From JAIVGV01 sp036389335 (GTDB lineage: Bacteria; Acidobacteriota; Blastocatellia; Pyrinomonadales; Pyrinomonadaceae), in NCBI GenBank assembly GCA_036389335.1, contig DASVQC010000003.1, positions 11,804-75,803 of the forward strand: a stretch of DNA of 64,000 nucleotides, given 5' to 3'. The translations under genes were made by a program, and so were the position numbers. Below, piece by piece: positions 26,703-35,035 of this stretch. Numbering within the stretch: position 1 is the first letter of the stretch; every line of letters starts with the position of its first letter. Under the pieces are notes generated by a model. It did no database searches and had not been told where the DNA came from. It saw nothing but the letters and a program-made list of their open reading frames with translations.

Positions 26703-27983
26703 TCAGCCCGCGCCCGCCGCGCGCTCCCTCGCGAGCGACCAGCGCAGCGGCGGCGCGAGCGCGGCGCGATCCTGCCCGTGGTTGCTCAGGCGGCCCGTGA
26801 CGTTGAGCGTCACGCGCTCGGACGTGTAACGCCTCTCCTCGCCCGTCGCCCTGCGCCCCGTGAGCTTGAAGAAGAGGGTGTAGATGCCCGGCTTCAGCCA
26901 CAGCGGCGGCACTTCGACGCCGACGCGGTACAAGCCCGCGCCGAGTTCCCCGCTCTCAAGCTCCCTGTTGTTCGTCACGTTGTAGACCAGAGTGTTCCCC
27001 GCCGCGTCGTCGAGGCGGCACTTCAGGCGCGCCTCGACGAACATGTCTTCGACTTCGAGCCGCGCCTCGACGCGGAAGGGTTCCGCGCCCGCGACCTCCG
27101 GCGTGTCGGTCGCGCCCGCGCCGCCGACCCTCACCTCGCGCCAGCGCGTGCCGCGAGACGCGAGCGTGTCGTCCGAGTCGCCGGAGAGCGTGTCGCGGCT
27201 GTAGTAGGCGACGCCTTCGACCGCCGAGCCGCGGAAGGCGACCGCGCCGTCCTTCAAGACGACGGCGCTCTGGCACAGCTCCTTGATCGCGCCGAGGTTG
27301 TGGCTGACGAAGAGCACCGTGCGCCCCTCGGCGGTCACGTCGCCCATCTTCCCCAGACACTTTTTCTGAAACGCCATGTCGCCCACGGCCAGCACCTCGT
27401 CGACGAGCAGTATCTCCGGTTCGAGGTGCGCGGCGACCGAGAAGGCGAGCCGCAGATACATCCCCGAAGAGTAGTGCTTGACGGGCGTGTCGATGAACCT
27501 TTCGACCTCTGCGAAGGCGACGATCTCGTCGAACTTGCGGGCGATCTCGGTGCGCCTCATGCCGAGGATCGCGCCGTTCAGGAAAACGTTCTCCCTGCCG
27601 GTCAGCTCCGGGTGGAAGCCCGTGCCGACTTCGAGCAGCGAGCCGACGCGCCCCCCGATGTCGGCGTAGCCCGCGGTCGGCTCGGTGATGCGCGAGAGGA
27701 TTTTCAGCAGCGTCGATTTGCCCGCCCCGTTCCTGCCGATGACGCCGACCGCCTCGCCGCGCCTCACCTCGAACGAGATGTCCTTGAGCGCCCAAATCTC
27801 GTTCGCGCGCCGCGCGCGAGCGCCGCCGCCGCTCGCACGCCTGAGCGTCGAGCGCACCGCGCGGAAAGGCGCAGCCGCCGACGCCGCCAGCGTCTCGCGC
27901 AGGGTGCGGTAAGACTCCTGCTTCGCGCCGATGCGGTAGCGTTTGCCGAGGGCTTCGACCTCGATGGCGACGTCGCTATTCAA
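26703..27983 (-). CDS. wzt: Polysaccharide ABC exporter ATP-binding protein with C-terminal domain (Wzt-like)
   Basis: 426 aa from a TTG at 27983 with an AAGGAAG ribosome-binding site; no ATG lies nearby in frame. The first 245 residues are the ATPase: Walker A GRNGAGKSTLLKIL, signature HYSSGMYLRLAFSVA, Walker B ILLVDEVLAVGD. The last 160 residues form a beta-rich domain (FRVEARLEVEDMFVEARL onward) matching the Wzt C-terminal carbohydrate-binding domain, which in E. coli O8/O9a reads the modified chain end before export. Its partner permease is the next upstream gene. The extra domain predicts that the exported chain bears a terminal mark. Confidence 0.93.
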   Translation of the reverse strand: MNSDVAIEVEALGKRYRIGAKQESYRTLRETLAASAAAPFRAVRSTLRRASGGGARARRANEIWALKDISFEVRRGEAVGVIGRNGAGKSTLLKILSRITEPTAGYADIGGRVGSLLEVGTGFHPELTGRENVFLNGAILGMRRTEIARKFDEIVAFAEVERFIDTPVKHYSSGMYLRLAFSVAAHLEPEILLVDEVLAVGDMAFQKKCLGKMGDVTAEGRTVLFVSHNLGAIKELCQSAVVLKDGAVAFRGSAVEGVAYYSRDTLSGDSDDTLASRGTRWREVRVGGAGATDTPEVAGAEPFRVEARLEVEDMFVEARLKCRLDDAAGNTLVYNVTNNRELESGELGAGLYRVGVEVPPLWLKPGIYTLFFKLTGRRATGEERRYTSERVTLNVTGRLSNHGQDRAALAPPLRWSLARERAAGAG

Positions 27984-28027
27984 ACCGATCTTCCTTCAAG
28001 ACCCGGAGTAAGTTTCAAAACCGTAGA

Positions 28028-28112
28028 TTCACCACAGGGGACGCGGGGGTTAGACGGGGGAAGAACGTGTCTCCATGTTTTCTCCGTGTGCCCCCGCGTC
28101 CCCTGTGGTGAA
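28028..28112. repeat. Palindromic repeat, CACCACAGGG variant (copy 2)
   Basis: A perfect 22-bp inverted repeat: the arm at 28028-28049 (starting TTCACCACAGGGGACG) pairs with 28091-28112 (ending CCCCTGTGGTGAA), with a 41-base spacer. It lies between the Wzm and Wzt genes, inside the operon. Its outer core TTCACCACAG matches the other CACCACAGAG palindromes. Confidence 0.9.
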
Positions 28113-28171
28113 TGTTTCGAAACTCACTTTCGGCTTGATCCTTCTCTCAAGTCTCGTCGTCTCCACTTCTC

Positions 28172-29047
28172 TCACACCACGTCGGCGAAGGTCTTTTCCA
28201 TGCGGCGGAAGTAGAACGCGCCGCCGGCGAGCAGCAGGGCGGCGACGAGCGCGGAGAGCGCGACCATCGCGCCCGGCTTGGTGTTCGTCCCGAGCAGCGT
28301 CCAGCGGAAGCCCTCGACGACGCCCGCCATCGGGTTCAGGCCGTAGAGGGTGCGCCACGGCTCCGGCAGCAGGCTCGACGGGTAGGCGATGGGCGTGGCG
28401 AAGAGCCAGAACTGGGTGACGAAGGGCACGACGTAGCGCACGTCGCGGAACTGCACGTTCAGGGCCGAGAGCCAGAGCCCCGTGCCGAGCGCGGCGGCGA
28501 GCGCGAGCAGGAGGAAGAGGGGCAGCCAGAGCACGTTCGCCGTCGGCGCGACGCCGTAGTAGAGCATCATGCCGACGAGGACGGCGAAGGCGACGGCGAA
28601 GTCCACGAGCCCGGCGAGCACGGCGGCGACGGGCACGGCGAGCCGCGGGAAGTAGACCTTCCTGATCAGGTTCGCGCTGCCGACGAGGCTGTTCGACGAC
28701 TCGGTGAGACCATTCGCGAAGAACGTCCACGGCACGAGCGCGGCGTAGGCGAAGATCGGGTACGGGATGCCGTCCGAAGGCATCTTGCCGAGCCTGCCGA
28801 AGAAGAGGCTGAAGACGACCATCGTGAAGAAGGGCTGGATGACGGCCCACGCCGCGCCGAGCGCGGTCTGCTTGTAGCGCACCTTGATGTCGCGCCACAC
28901 GAGGAAGTAGAGCAGCTCGCGGTACGCCCACAGCTCTCCGAGCCTGAGAGAGACCCAGCCGCGCGAGGGCGCGACGCGCAGCAACGCCGCCCGCGGTCGC
29001 CTGACCGCCGCGCCCGCCTGAAGTTTGATCCCGCTCGCAGTCGCCAT
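28172..29047 (-). CDS. wzm: Polysaccharide ABC exporter permease (Wzm-like)
   Basis: 291 aa from the ATG at 29047; a TTG at 29068 would add seven residues. Six hydrophobic segments follow the amphipathic start LWAYRELLYFLVWRDIKVRY, the ABC-2 type signature of Wzm/KpsM proteins. FRDVRYVVPFVTQFWLFATP and YGLNPMAGVVEGFRW are characteristic conserved blocks. It forms the inner-membrane channel that works with the Wzt-like ATPase to flip the lipid-linked polysaccharide to the periplasm. Confidence 0.93.
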   Translation of the reverse strand: MATASGIKLQAGAAVRRPRAALLRVAPSRGWVSLRLGELWAYRELLYFLVWRDIKVRYKQTALGAAWAVIQPFFTMVVFSLFFGRLGKMPSDGIPYPIFAYAALVPWTFFANGLTESSNSLVGSANLIRKVYFPRLAVPVAAVLAGLVDFAVAFAVLVGMMLYYGVAPTANVLWLPLFLLLALAAALGTGLWLSALNVQFRDVRYVVPFVTQFWLFATPIAYPSSLLPEPWRTLYGLNPMAGVVEGFRWTLLGTNTKPGAMVALSALVAALLLAGGAFYFRRMEKTFADVV

Positions 29048-29124
29048 CCGTTTTCTACGCCCGATCAATTACCGCCGCCGCCCCGCCGGGCCAAAAAGTC
29101 GCGCGCGCCCGGCAGACGCGCGCC

Positions 29125-31557
29125 TCAGGAGTGGTAGTAGTAGTTATATTCGTGAGCGCGCAGTTCGACGTTGTTGAGGACGACGCCGAGGATGCGCGCG
29201 CCCGCGTCCTGCAAGACCTGGCGCGAGCGGCGGACGAGATCGCGCGAAGTCTTGCCGCCGTGGACGACGAGCACCACGCCGTCGACCATCGACGAGAGCA
29301 GCACGCCGTCGGTGAACGAGCCGACGGGCGGCGAGTCGATGACGACGTGCGTGAAGACCGACTGGAGGAACGAGAGCAGCTTGGTCATCTCGTCCGAGCC
29401 GAGGAGTTCCGCCGCGTTGGGCGGCATGGGGCCGGCGGTCAGGACGTGGACGCCCGTGGGCTGGTGGCGACCGATGAGCGAGATGATCTCGAAAGCCTTC
29501 TGCTCCCCGGCGAGCACCGCGCTCAAGCCCTGCTGGTTGTCGAGGCCGAAGACGGTGTGCAGGCGCGGGCGGCGCATGTCGGCGTCGATCAGCAGCACGT
29601 GCGCGCCGGTCTGCGCGAGGCTCGTCGCGAGGTTGATGGCCGTCGTCGTCTTGCCGTCGCCGGGCTGGCTCGACGTGACGAGGATCGTCCGCACGGCGCG
29701 GCCCGCGCGCGCGAGCAGGATCGAGGTGCGGAGGTGGCGGTAGGCTTCCGCCAGAGGCGTCTGCGCGCCCGCGTCGAGGATGAGTTCGGGGCGCAGGCGA
29801 CCGTCGCCGTGCCCGTTGCCGTTGGCGTGCCCGTTCGCGCCCGCGTCGGCGTCGCGGGTTTGCAGCGCGCCTTTGGCGGCGCGCAGGTGGCGGCGGCGCG
29901 CGCGCGGCAGGCTCGCCGCCGAGGGGACGGCGACGAGCGTGGGCAGTTGCAGGAGGCGCTCGACCTCCTCGGTCGAGTGGATGGTGTTGTCGAGCCGTTC
30001 GAGCAGGAGCGCGAGGCCGACGCCGAGCGAGAGCGAGAGGATGAAGGCGAGCGCGACGTTCAGGAGCCGCTGCGGCGCGACCGGGACTTTCGGCGGGATG
30101 GCGTGATCGGTGACGTGGATGTTGTTGAGCGTGCCGGCGAGCGCGACCTCGTTCTCCTTGGCGCGCTGGAGGAGCCCGTCGAGCAGGTTCTTGCTCGTCT
30201 CGATCTCCTGCTGGATGATGCGGTAGTTGATGGCCGCCTCGTTCTGCGTCAGCGTCTCGCCGCGCTGCTGGTCGAAGGCCGCGCGCAGCGCCTGCTCGCG
30301 CGCGAGCGATTCGCGGTAGCGCGTTTCGAGGTTCGTCTTGACGGTCGAGACGGCGCGCGCGCGCGCGTCCGCCGCCTGACGTTCGAGCACGCCGATCTGC
30401 TGCGTCACCTCTTTGACTTCGGGCCACTCCTCGGTGTTCTCGACGAGCAGTTGCGCGCGCCGCGAGCGCAGCTCGGCGAGCTTGCTTTCGAGATCGGCGG
30501 CCTCCTTCGCGCCGCCCTCGGAGAGGGCCTCGGCCGCGCCGGGCGAGAGCGCGGCGCGGTAGGCGGCCTCCGCCATCTTGCGCTCGTTCTCGGCTTCGAG
30601 CAGTTGCTTGTTGAGGCCGACGAGGCGATCCACGACGGTGTTCTGGCTGGCGTCGAGCGAGAGTATCTGGTTGCCGCGCGCGTAAGCCATCAGTCGCTCT
30701 TCGTCGGCGCGTATCTGCGCCTGCAACTCGGCGACGCGCTTCTGCAGGAAGTCGCCGGTCGTCGTGTTCGACTCGGTCTTCTTCTCAAGGTTGGTCGCGA
30801 CGAACACGTCCGCCACGGCGTTGGCGACCTGCGCGGCGACTTTGGGGTCGGGGTGGTCGAAGTGCACGTCGATGAGGTGCGTCTCCGTCACCTTGAGCCG
30901 GGCCTCCTTGACGGGCTCGGCTTCGAGCCCGCGCGCGAGCGCCTCGACGTAGGGCGCGAGGCGGGCGGCCTCCTGCAAGTCCTCCCGCGCCGCCGCGGGC
31001 GCGACCTGCGCGGGCAGCGGCGACTCGACGAGGGCGGGCGAGACGCCCGCTCCCTTGCCCTTGCCGCCGAGGCCGAACATGCGCGTCAGGTTCTCCCACG
31101 TCGAACTCGTCCGACGCGGGTGCAGGAATGCCTCGTTGTGTTCGAGGTCGAGCGTCTTGGCGACGCGGCGCAGCAGCCCGTCGCCGGTGAGAATCTGTAG
31201 CTGCGTGCTGAAGTAGGTCGGGTCGTTGAAGACGAGCACGTCGGTCTTGGTCGCGCCGAGCGCGGGGTTCGAGCGTTCGGCGTCCACCTGCACGCGCGCG
31301 CGCGCCTCGTAGATGTCGGGCTTGTGCGCCATGAAGACGGCGACGAGCGCGGTCACGAGCGCGGTGACGGAGGCGACGAGCCAGAGGCGTTTACGCACGG
31401 CGCGCCAGTAGTTGCGCAGGCCCAGCTCCTCGTCGAGGCCGATCTCGCCGTAGTAGCCGGAGGAGGGCTGGTGCGGCTGCGGGGGCGCGAGCACCTCTAC
31501 GGGCACGAGGCTGCGAACCTCCGCGGGCGGCCTGATCAACTCGCGTGCTTCTTTCAT
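29125..31557 (-). CDS. Polysaccharide co-polymerase with tyrosine autokinase (Wzc/GumC-like)
   Basis: 810 aa. An N-terminal Wzz region has a first transmembrane helix (LWLVASVTALVTALVAVFMA, about residue 55), then a long coiled-coil periplasmic part, a second helix (LNVALAFILSLSLGVGLALL, about residue 495), and a BY-kinase domain: Walker A SSQPGDGKTTTAINLA, Walker A' VLLIDADMRRPRLH, Walker B VIDSPPVG. The C-terminal tail is short with a Tyr cluster (NYYYHS) for autophosphorylation. It controls chain length and export together with the Wza-like protein encoded just upstream. Confidence 0.95.
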   Translation of the reverse strand: MKEARELIRPPAEVRSLVPVEVLAPPQPHQPSSGYYGEIGLDEELGLRNYWRAVRKRLWLVASVTALVTALVAVFMAHKPDIYEARARVQVDAERSNPALGATKTDVLVFNDPTYFSTQLQILTGDGLLRRVAKTLDLEHNEAFLHPRRTSSTWENLTRMFGLGGKGKGAGVSPALVESPLPAQVAPAAAREDLQEAARLAPYVEALARGLEAEPVKEARLKVTETHLIDVHFDHPDPKVAAQVANAVADVFVATNLEKKTESNTTTGDFLQKRVAELQAQIRADEERLMAYARGNQILSLDASQNTVVDRLVGLNKQLLEAENERKMAEAAYRAALSPGAAEALSEGGAKEAADLESKLAELRSRRAQLLVENTEEWPEVKEVTQQIGVLERQAADARARAVSTVKTNLETRYRESLAREQALRAAFDQQRGETLTQNEAAINYRIIQQEIETSKNLLDGLLQRAKENEVALAGTLNNIHVTDHAIPPKVPVAPQRLLNVALAFILSLSLGVGLALLLERLDNTIHSTEEVERLLQLPTLVAVPSAASLPRARRRHLRAAKGALQTRDADAGANGHANGNGHGDGRLRPELILDAGAQTPLAEAYRHLRTSILLARAGRAVRTILVTSSQPGDGKTTTAINLATSLAQTGAHVLLIDADMRRPRLHTVFGLDNQQGLSAVLAGEQKAFEIISLIGRHQPTGVHVLTAGPMPPNAAELLGSDEMTKLLSFLQSVFTHVVIDSPPVGSFTDGVLLSSMVDGVVLVVHGGKTSRDLVRRSRQVLQDAGARILGVVLNNVELRAHEYNYYYHS

Positions 31558-31597
31558 TGCCTTACCTCGAAACTCGTCCGAACTATCGCGCGCGACG

Positions 31598-32680
31598 TCA
31601 GCGGCGGCGCGTCGCCGCCGTCGGGACTTGGCCGGAGATGATCTGCACGGGGAGCTGCCCCGCCGCCGGGAAGATGCCGCTGACGAGGCTGCGCAGCAGC
31701 CGCTTGCCGCCCGCGACGGGCACGTCCACGATGTCGTCCGCCTGAAGCACGAGGTCTTCGGCCTGATGCTTCTCGACCGCCGCGAGATCGACGAAGATTT
31801 CCTTTTTTTCCGCCGCCCCCGGCGTCTGCCTGAGGACGCGAACCTTCTCGCGCTTGGTGTCGGGCATCACGCCGCCCGCCATCGCGATGGCGCGCGAGAC
31901 CGTCACCGGCTCTTTGAGATCGATCGTCGAGGGGCGCAGGACGTTGCCGACGATGAACGCCTGCTCGGCTTCCGGCAGGTTGACGATGTCGCCCGGTCGG
32001 ACGAACGGGTTCGACTGATCGACGCCGCGCAGCGTCTCGTTCAGGCGGTAAGACGAGAGCACGTCCGACGCGTCGTCATCAGCCCCGTTCTCGTCTGACG
32101 CGCCCGGCGGCGACGCGCACGGCGAGGCGGCGACCGAGTGCGCGACCTGCAAGCGCGCGCCCGCGCGCTCCGAAGGGCCGCCCGCGAACGCGAGCAGCTC
32201 CAGCAGGCGCATCGGGCGTTGCAGTTGGAATCTGCCGGGCAGGTTCACCGCGCCGATGACCGCGACGGGCTGCGACTGGAACTCCTTGACGAAGACGTCT
32301 ACGTGCGGGCTGCGCTGGTACTTCAGGTAGCGCGTCTCGATCTCGCGCGCCAGATCGGCCTCCGTCCGGCACGCCGCCCGAATCTCGCCCTCGATCAGGG
32401 GCATCCGGATCATGCCGCGCCCGTCGACGCGCACGGCGTCGCGCGAGAGCTGCGGGCGGTTGAAGACGCGCACGTCGAGCACGTCGCCCGCGCCGATGCG
32501 GTAGCTGTCGCCGTCCTGCGCGGCTGCCGCCGCGGCGACGGTCTGTGCCCGCGCCGCCGCGCCGCACGCCGCCGCGGCGAGCAGGGCGAGCGACGCGCGG
32601 GCGACGAGCAGGAAGGGCGCGCGCGGGCGACGGGGGCGGGTCGGGGGTGAAGTCGGTCGCCACATGAATTTGAACCTCAT
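31598..32680 (-). CDS. Polysaccharide export outer-membrane protein (Wza-like, SLBB)
   Basis: 360 aa from the ATG at 32680. The signal sequence is MRFKFMWRP... with hydrophobic core VARASLALLAAAACGAAARA, then a likely cleavage after ARA; the Cys in it does not form a convincing lipobox. The Poly_export domain begins YRIGAGDVLDVRVFNRPQLS, followed by two SLBB-like segments (VAVIGAVNLPGRFQLQRPMR and AFIVGNVLRPSTIDLKEPVT). It should build the periplasmic and outer-membrane part of the export channel. It is the first large gene of the operon. Confidence 0.94.
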   Translation of the reverse strand: MRFKFMWRPTSPPTRPRRPRAPFLLVARASLALLAAAACGAAARAQTVAAAAAAQDGDSYRIGAGDVLDVRVFNRPQLSRDAVRVDGRGMIRMPLIEGEIRAACRTEADLAREIETRYLKYQRSPHVDVFVKEFQSQPVAVIGAVNLPGRFQLQRPMRLLELLAFAGGPSERAGARLQVAHSVAASPCASPPGASDENGADDDASDVLSSYRLNETLRGVDQSNPFVRPGDIVNLPEAEQAFIVGNVLRPSTIDLKEPVTVSRAIAMAGGVMPDTKREKVRVLRQTPGAAEKKEIFVDLAAVEKHQAEDLVLQADDIVDVPVAGGKRLLRSLVSGIFPAAGQLPVQIISGQVPTAATRRR

Positions 32681-32724
32681 AAGTCTGTTTCGTCGGTCGG
32701 GCCTCGCCTCCCGCGCGCGGCGCG

Positions 32725-33039
32725 TCAACGCCTGCGGATCATGCGGCGCGCCGACATGGATTCGCGCAGGTGGTTGGGCGCGGCGAGGTTGAGCACCGTG
32801 TGGTTGAGCAGGATCATCATCTCCTCGTCCTCGCGCCGGAAGACGCCCGTCAGCGGGTGATCCTTCGTCTTCACGACGACCTGCTCCCTGACCCACTGCC
32901 AGAACTCCGTCTGCGTCGTCCAGTACTGTTTGCCGCTGCGGCAGAGCACGAGCGCCGTCCGCTTCTTCCTCTTTTTTTCCTTCTTCTCGCTCAAGGTGAG
33001 AACCCCCGGAGTTGATCGGAGACACGACGCCCCACGCAT
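32725..33039 (-). CDS. Small basic protein heading the polysaccharide operon
   Basis: 104 aa from the ATG at 33039 (GGGAG five bases upstream); a TTG at about codon 16 (before SEKKEKKRKKR) is an alternative. A Lys-rich stretch precedes TALVLCRSGKQYWTTQTEFW and EEMMILLNHTVLNLAAPNHL. No signal peptide or known family was recognised. Its position, 44 bases upstream of the Wza gene on the same strand, implies co-transcription, and a regulatory or assembly role is possible. Confidence 0.6.
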   Translation of the reverse strand: MRGASCLRSTPGVLTLSEKKEKKRKKRTALVLCRSGKQYWTTQTEFWQWVREQVVVKTKDHPLTGVFRREDEEMMILLNHTVLNLAAPNHLRESMSARRMIRRR

Positions 33040-34015
33040 GGACTCCCGCCAGTCTCAGTGGACAAAGCGACACGGAGTCAAGCAATACCCCGAAGGGAAG
33101 CCTCGATTGTGAGGCGGCAACTGGGACGTTCTAAGGACGGATAAAGTCGTAATACACGTGATTTTCCAAAGACTTAGCCCGCCTTTTATCCTTCGCCGGG
33201 CGCCCCCCGCCGACCGGCGTGGCGAGTTCCCCCCGCGCCGTGGTGCGACGGCGACCCGGCTCTGGGTCGGCAGTCGTTCGTACCCCTTGACGAATCTTTA
33301 TTTACTACTAAGAGTGCGAGACAGAGTACCCGCCAGTGGGCTGGCGCGACCTGCCTCGGATTCGTGCGGCACGGTGTCGGGGTCAGAAGACTTTATAGCG
33401 CGGCGCGGGCGGCGGCCTGCGTCCCGTCGCGACAGCCGAACTCCCCGCTAGAAGTTGCACCGGTAGGGTGATAAACGGCGGTAAGATACGGCGTCGGGGT
33501 TTTCTTGAACGGCGAGGGACGGGAAGCAGGTAACTATATATTCCCCGAACGGCTATTTGTCCAGATCGTTAATGCCGCCCGACTGCCGGGCGGCGGCGCG
33601 GCGCCCCCAATTTCAGATTATTCGCCCCGTAACGCCGACGATGAATTCGGCGTGCCGGCGGCGTGCCGGTCAGCCAAAACGGGGCTCTCTCAGACGTGCG
33701 GGGATAATATACCACGCCCCCTCACCATAACTTACACACACGCCGACGAACACACGCGAACCCGGCGAAAGCCCCGCCCCGCGGCTGCCGGGCCTCTCCG
33801 CGCCCGCCCGGAATCGAATCGGGGCTGCGGCGCGGCGCGGGCATTGACTCGCCGCCGTGATTGGCATATCTTCTCGCACACTGTTAAGTCGCGGCGGCTG
33901 ACTCACGAGCCTCTCGCGCTCCCTTTGCTCCTCACGAAAGAGACTTCAGCCCGTTAGCGCCTCTCAGACCTTAACAGTACTCCGTTCATTCACCTCACGC
34001 TCGAAGGAGACCTGT
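33040..34015. promoter_or_regulatory. 976-bp divergent non-coding region
   Basis: The region separates the minus-strand polysaccharide operon from the plus-strand PEP-CTERM gene. The open frames in it lack ribosome-binding sites and family resemblance. It is less GC-rich in places (for example TAACTATATATTCC at 33531). A hairpin with 8-bp arms lies at 33574-33581/33587-33594. A clear sigma-70 candidate for the plus-strand gene is listed separately; no convincing promoter was found for the minus-strand operon. Confidence 0.7.
33844..33872 (+). promoter_or_regulatory. Putative sigma-70 promoter of the PEP-CTERM gene
   Basis: TTGACT (33844-33849), a 17-bp spacer and TATCTT (33867-33872). Transcripts would carry a leader of about 135 bases before the ATG at 34016, which has a strong AAGGAG site. 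Confidence 0.55.
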
Positions 34016-34711
34016 ATGCGCTTCACCAGCTACCGACTCGCTCGGCGCACGCCGTGCGCCCTGCCGCCCCTGCTCGTCTGCCTCGCCGTGCTGCTCTGCT
34101 GTTCGACGGCGGCGCGCGCCGACGAGATCGCCGTCTGGAACTTCAACGACTCGAACCTGACCGTGGATCACGGCAGCGGGTCTTTAACCACCACCATCCT
34201 CGCCGCCAACGTCAACTTCTCCTCCGCCGGAACCTCCGTCAACGCGCGCCTCGGCGACCCGGCGGGGCAGGGGCTCACCTTGCAGGGCGGCGCGAGCAAC
34301 GTGAACAACGGCGGCAGCCTGACGCTCGGCGTCGGAACCGCCGGCCACAGCAACATCGTCGTCAGCTTCGCCGCCCTGCGCTCCGGCACCGGCTTCAACA
34401 GCGACCAGTTCCAGTACAGCCTCGACGGCTCGACGTTCGTGAACTTCGGCTCGCCCTTCACGCCCGCCGCCGCGTTCGCTCTGGTCGCGTTCGATCTGAG
34501 CGCCATCACGGGGCTCAACAACAACCCGCTGGCGGCCTTCCGCATCGTCTTCGACGGCGCGACCGCTTCGACCGGCACTAACCGCATCGACAATCTGGTC
34601 GTCGAAGGGACGCTCACGCCGAGTGCCGTCCCCGAGCCGGCGTCGCTCGCGCTCTTGTTCACAGGGCTCTCCGGCTTGGCCCTCGCCCGTCGCCGCTGGC
34701 GAGGCAAGTAA
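34016..34711 (+). CDS. PEP-CTERM sorting domain protein
   Basis: 231 aa, secreted. The signal peptide core LPPLLVCLAVLLCCSTAARA (ending about residue 35) is followed by a Gly/Asn/Ser/Thr-rich beta-sandwich-like body. The last 27 residues are a textbook PEP-CTERM signal: VPEP (205-208), a hydrophobic helix ASLALLFTGLSGLALA, and the RRRWRGK basic tail. Such proteins are processed by an exosortase, which is not encoded in this window. The ribosome-binding site GAAGGAG is strong. Divergent placement beside the exopolysaccharide operon matches the known link between PEP-CTERM proteins and exopolysaccharide. Confidence 0.95.
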   Translation: MRFTSYRLARRTPCALPPLLVCLAVLLCCSTAARADEIAVWNFNDSNLTVDHGSGSLTTTILAANVNFSSAGTSVNARLGDPAGQGLTLQGGASNVNNGGSLTLGVGTAGHSNIVVSFAALRSGTGFNSDQFQYSLDGSTFVNFGSPFTPAAAFALVAFDLSAITGLNNNPLAAFRIVFDGATASTGTNRIDNLVVEGTLTPSAVPEPASLALLFTGLSGLALARRRWRGK

Positions 34712-34794
34712 ACAACGCCCATCTCCTTCACGCGCCACGCGCTCAGATCGACGCGCGTGCCGCGTGACGAGCATCGAGTAGCGTCTTGATTAGA

Positions 34795-34901
34795 TTTTTC
34801 CTCCGTGCCCCCTCCGTGCCCTCCGTGCCTCTGTGGTGAATGCTTTTAATCAAGACTCACCACGGAGACACGGAGAACACGGAGGGGGCACGGAGGAAAA
34901 A
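34795..34901. repeat. Palindromic repeat, CACCACGGAG family (copy 3)
   Basis: The left arm TTTTTCCTCCGTGCCCCC (from 34795) through CTCTGTGGTGA pairs with the right arm CACCACGGAGACACGG through GGCACGGAGGAAAAA (to about 34901); the inner loop is about 20 bases. The arms end in T/A runs, so the structure could also act as a bidirectional terminator between the PEP-CTERM gene and the protease gene. The flanking DNA from 34712 to 35035 holds no other feature I could support. Confidence 0.88.
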
Positions 34902-35035
34902 TCAAATTCAGCACACCACTTATCGTTTGACTTGCGAGAACTGTGCGGTTAAGTTGTCCGCCCTGCACTTCACGCCGCGCCCCCGCGCGGCTCTCGACAC
35001 GCAACCAGCAGCAGCACCCGAACGGAGGAAGTTTC

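Noticed and set aside
33800..33845. tRNA fragment (GGAATCGAATCGGGG resembling a T-arm)
   Set aside because: No acceptor or anticodon stem could be built around it.
33861..33881. Sigma-54 promoter candidate (TGGCAT...TCGC) before the PEP-CTERM gene
   Set aside because: The GG to GC spacing is 11, not 10, and the better-fitting sigma-70 pair overlaps it.
33158..33957. Two open frames (33158-33451 and 33505-33957) in the divergent region
   Set aside because: No ribosome-binding site, arginine-rich composition and no family resemblance; they look like chance frames in GC-rich DNA.
33040..34015. c-di-GMP-I riboswitch
   Set aside because: The conserved core sequences of that class were not found on either strand.
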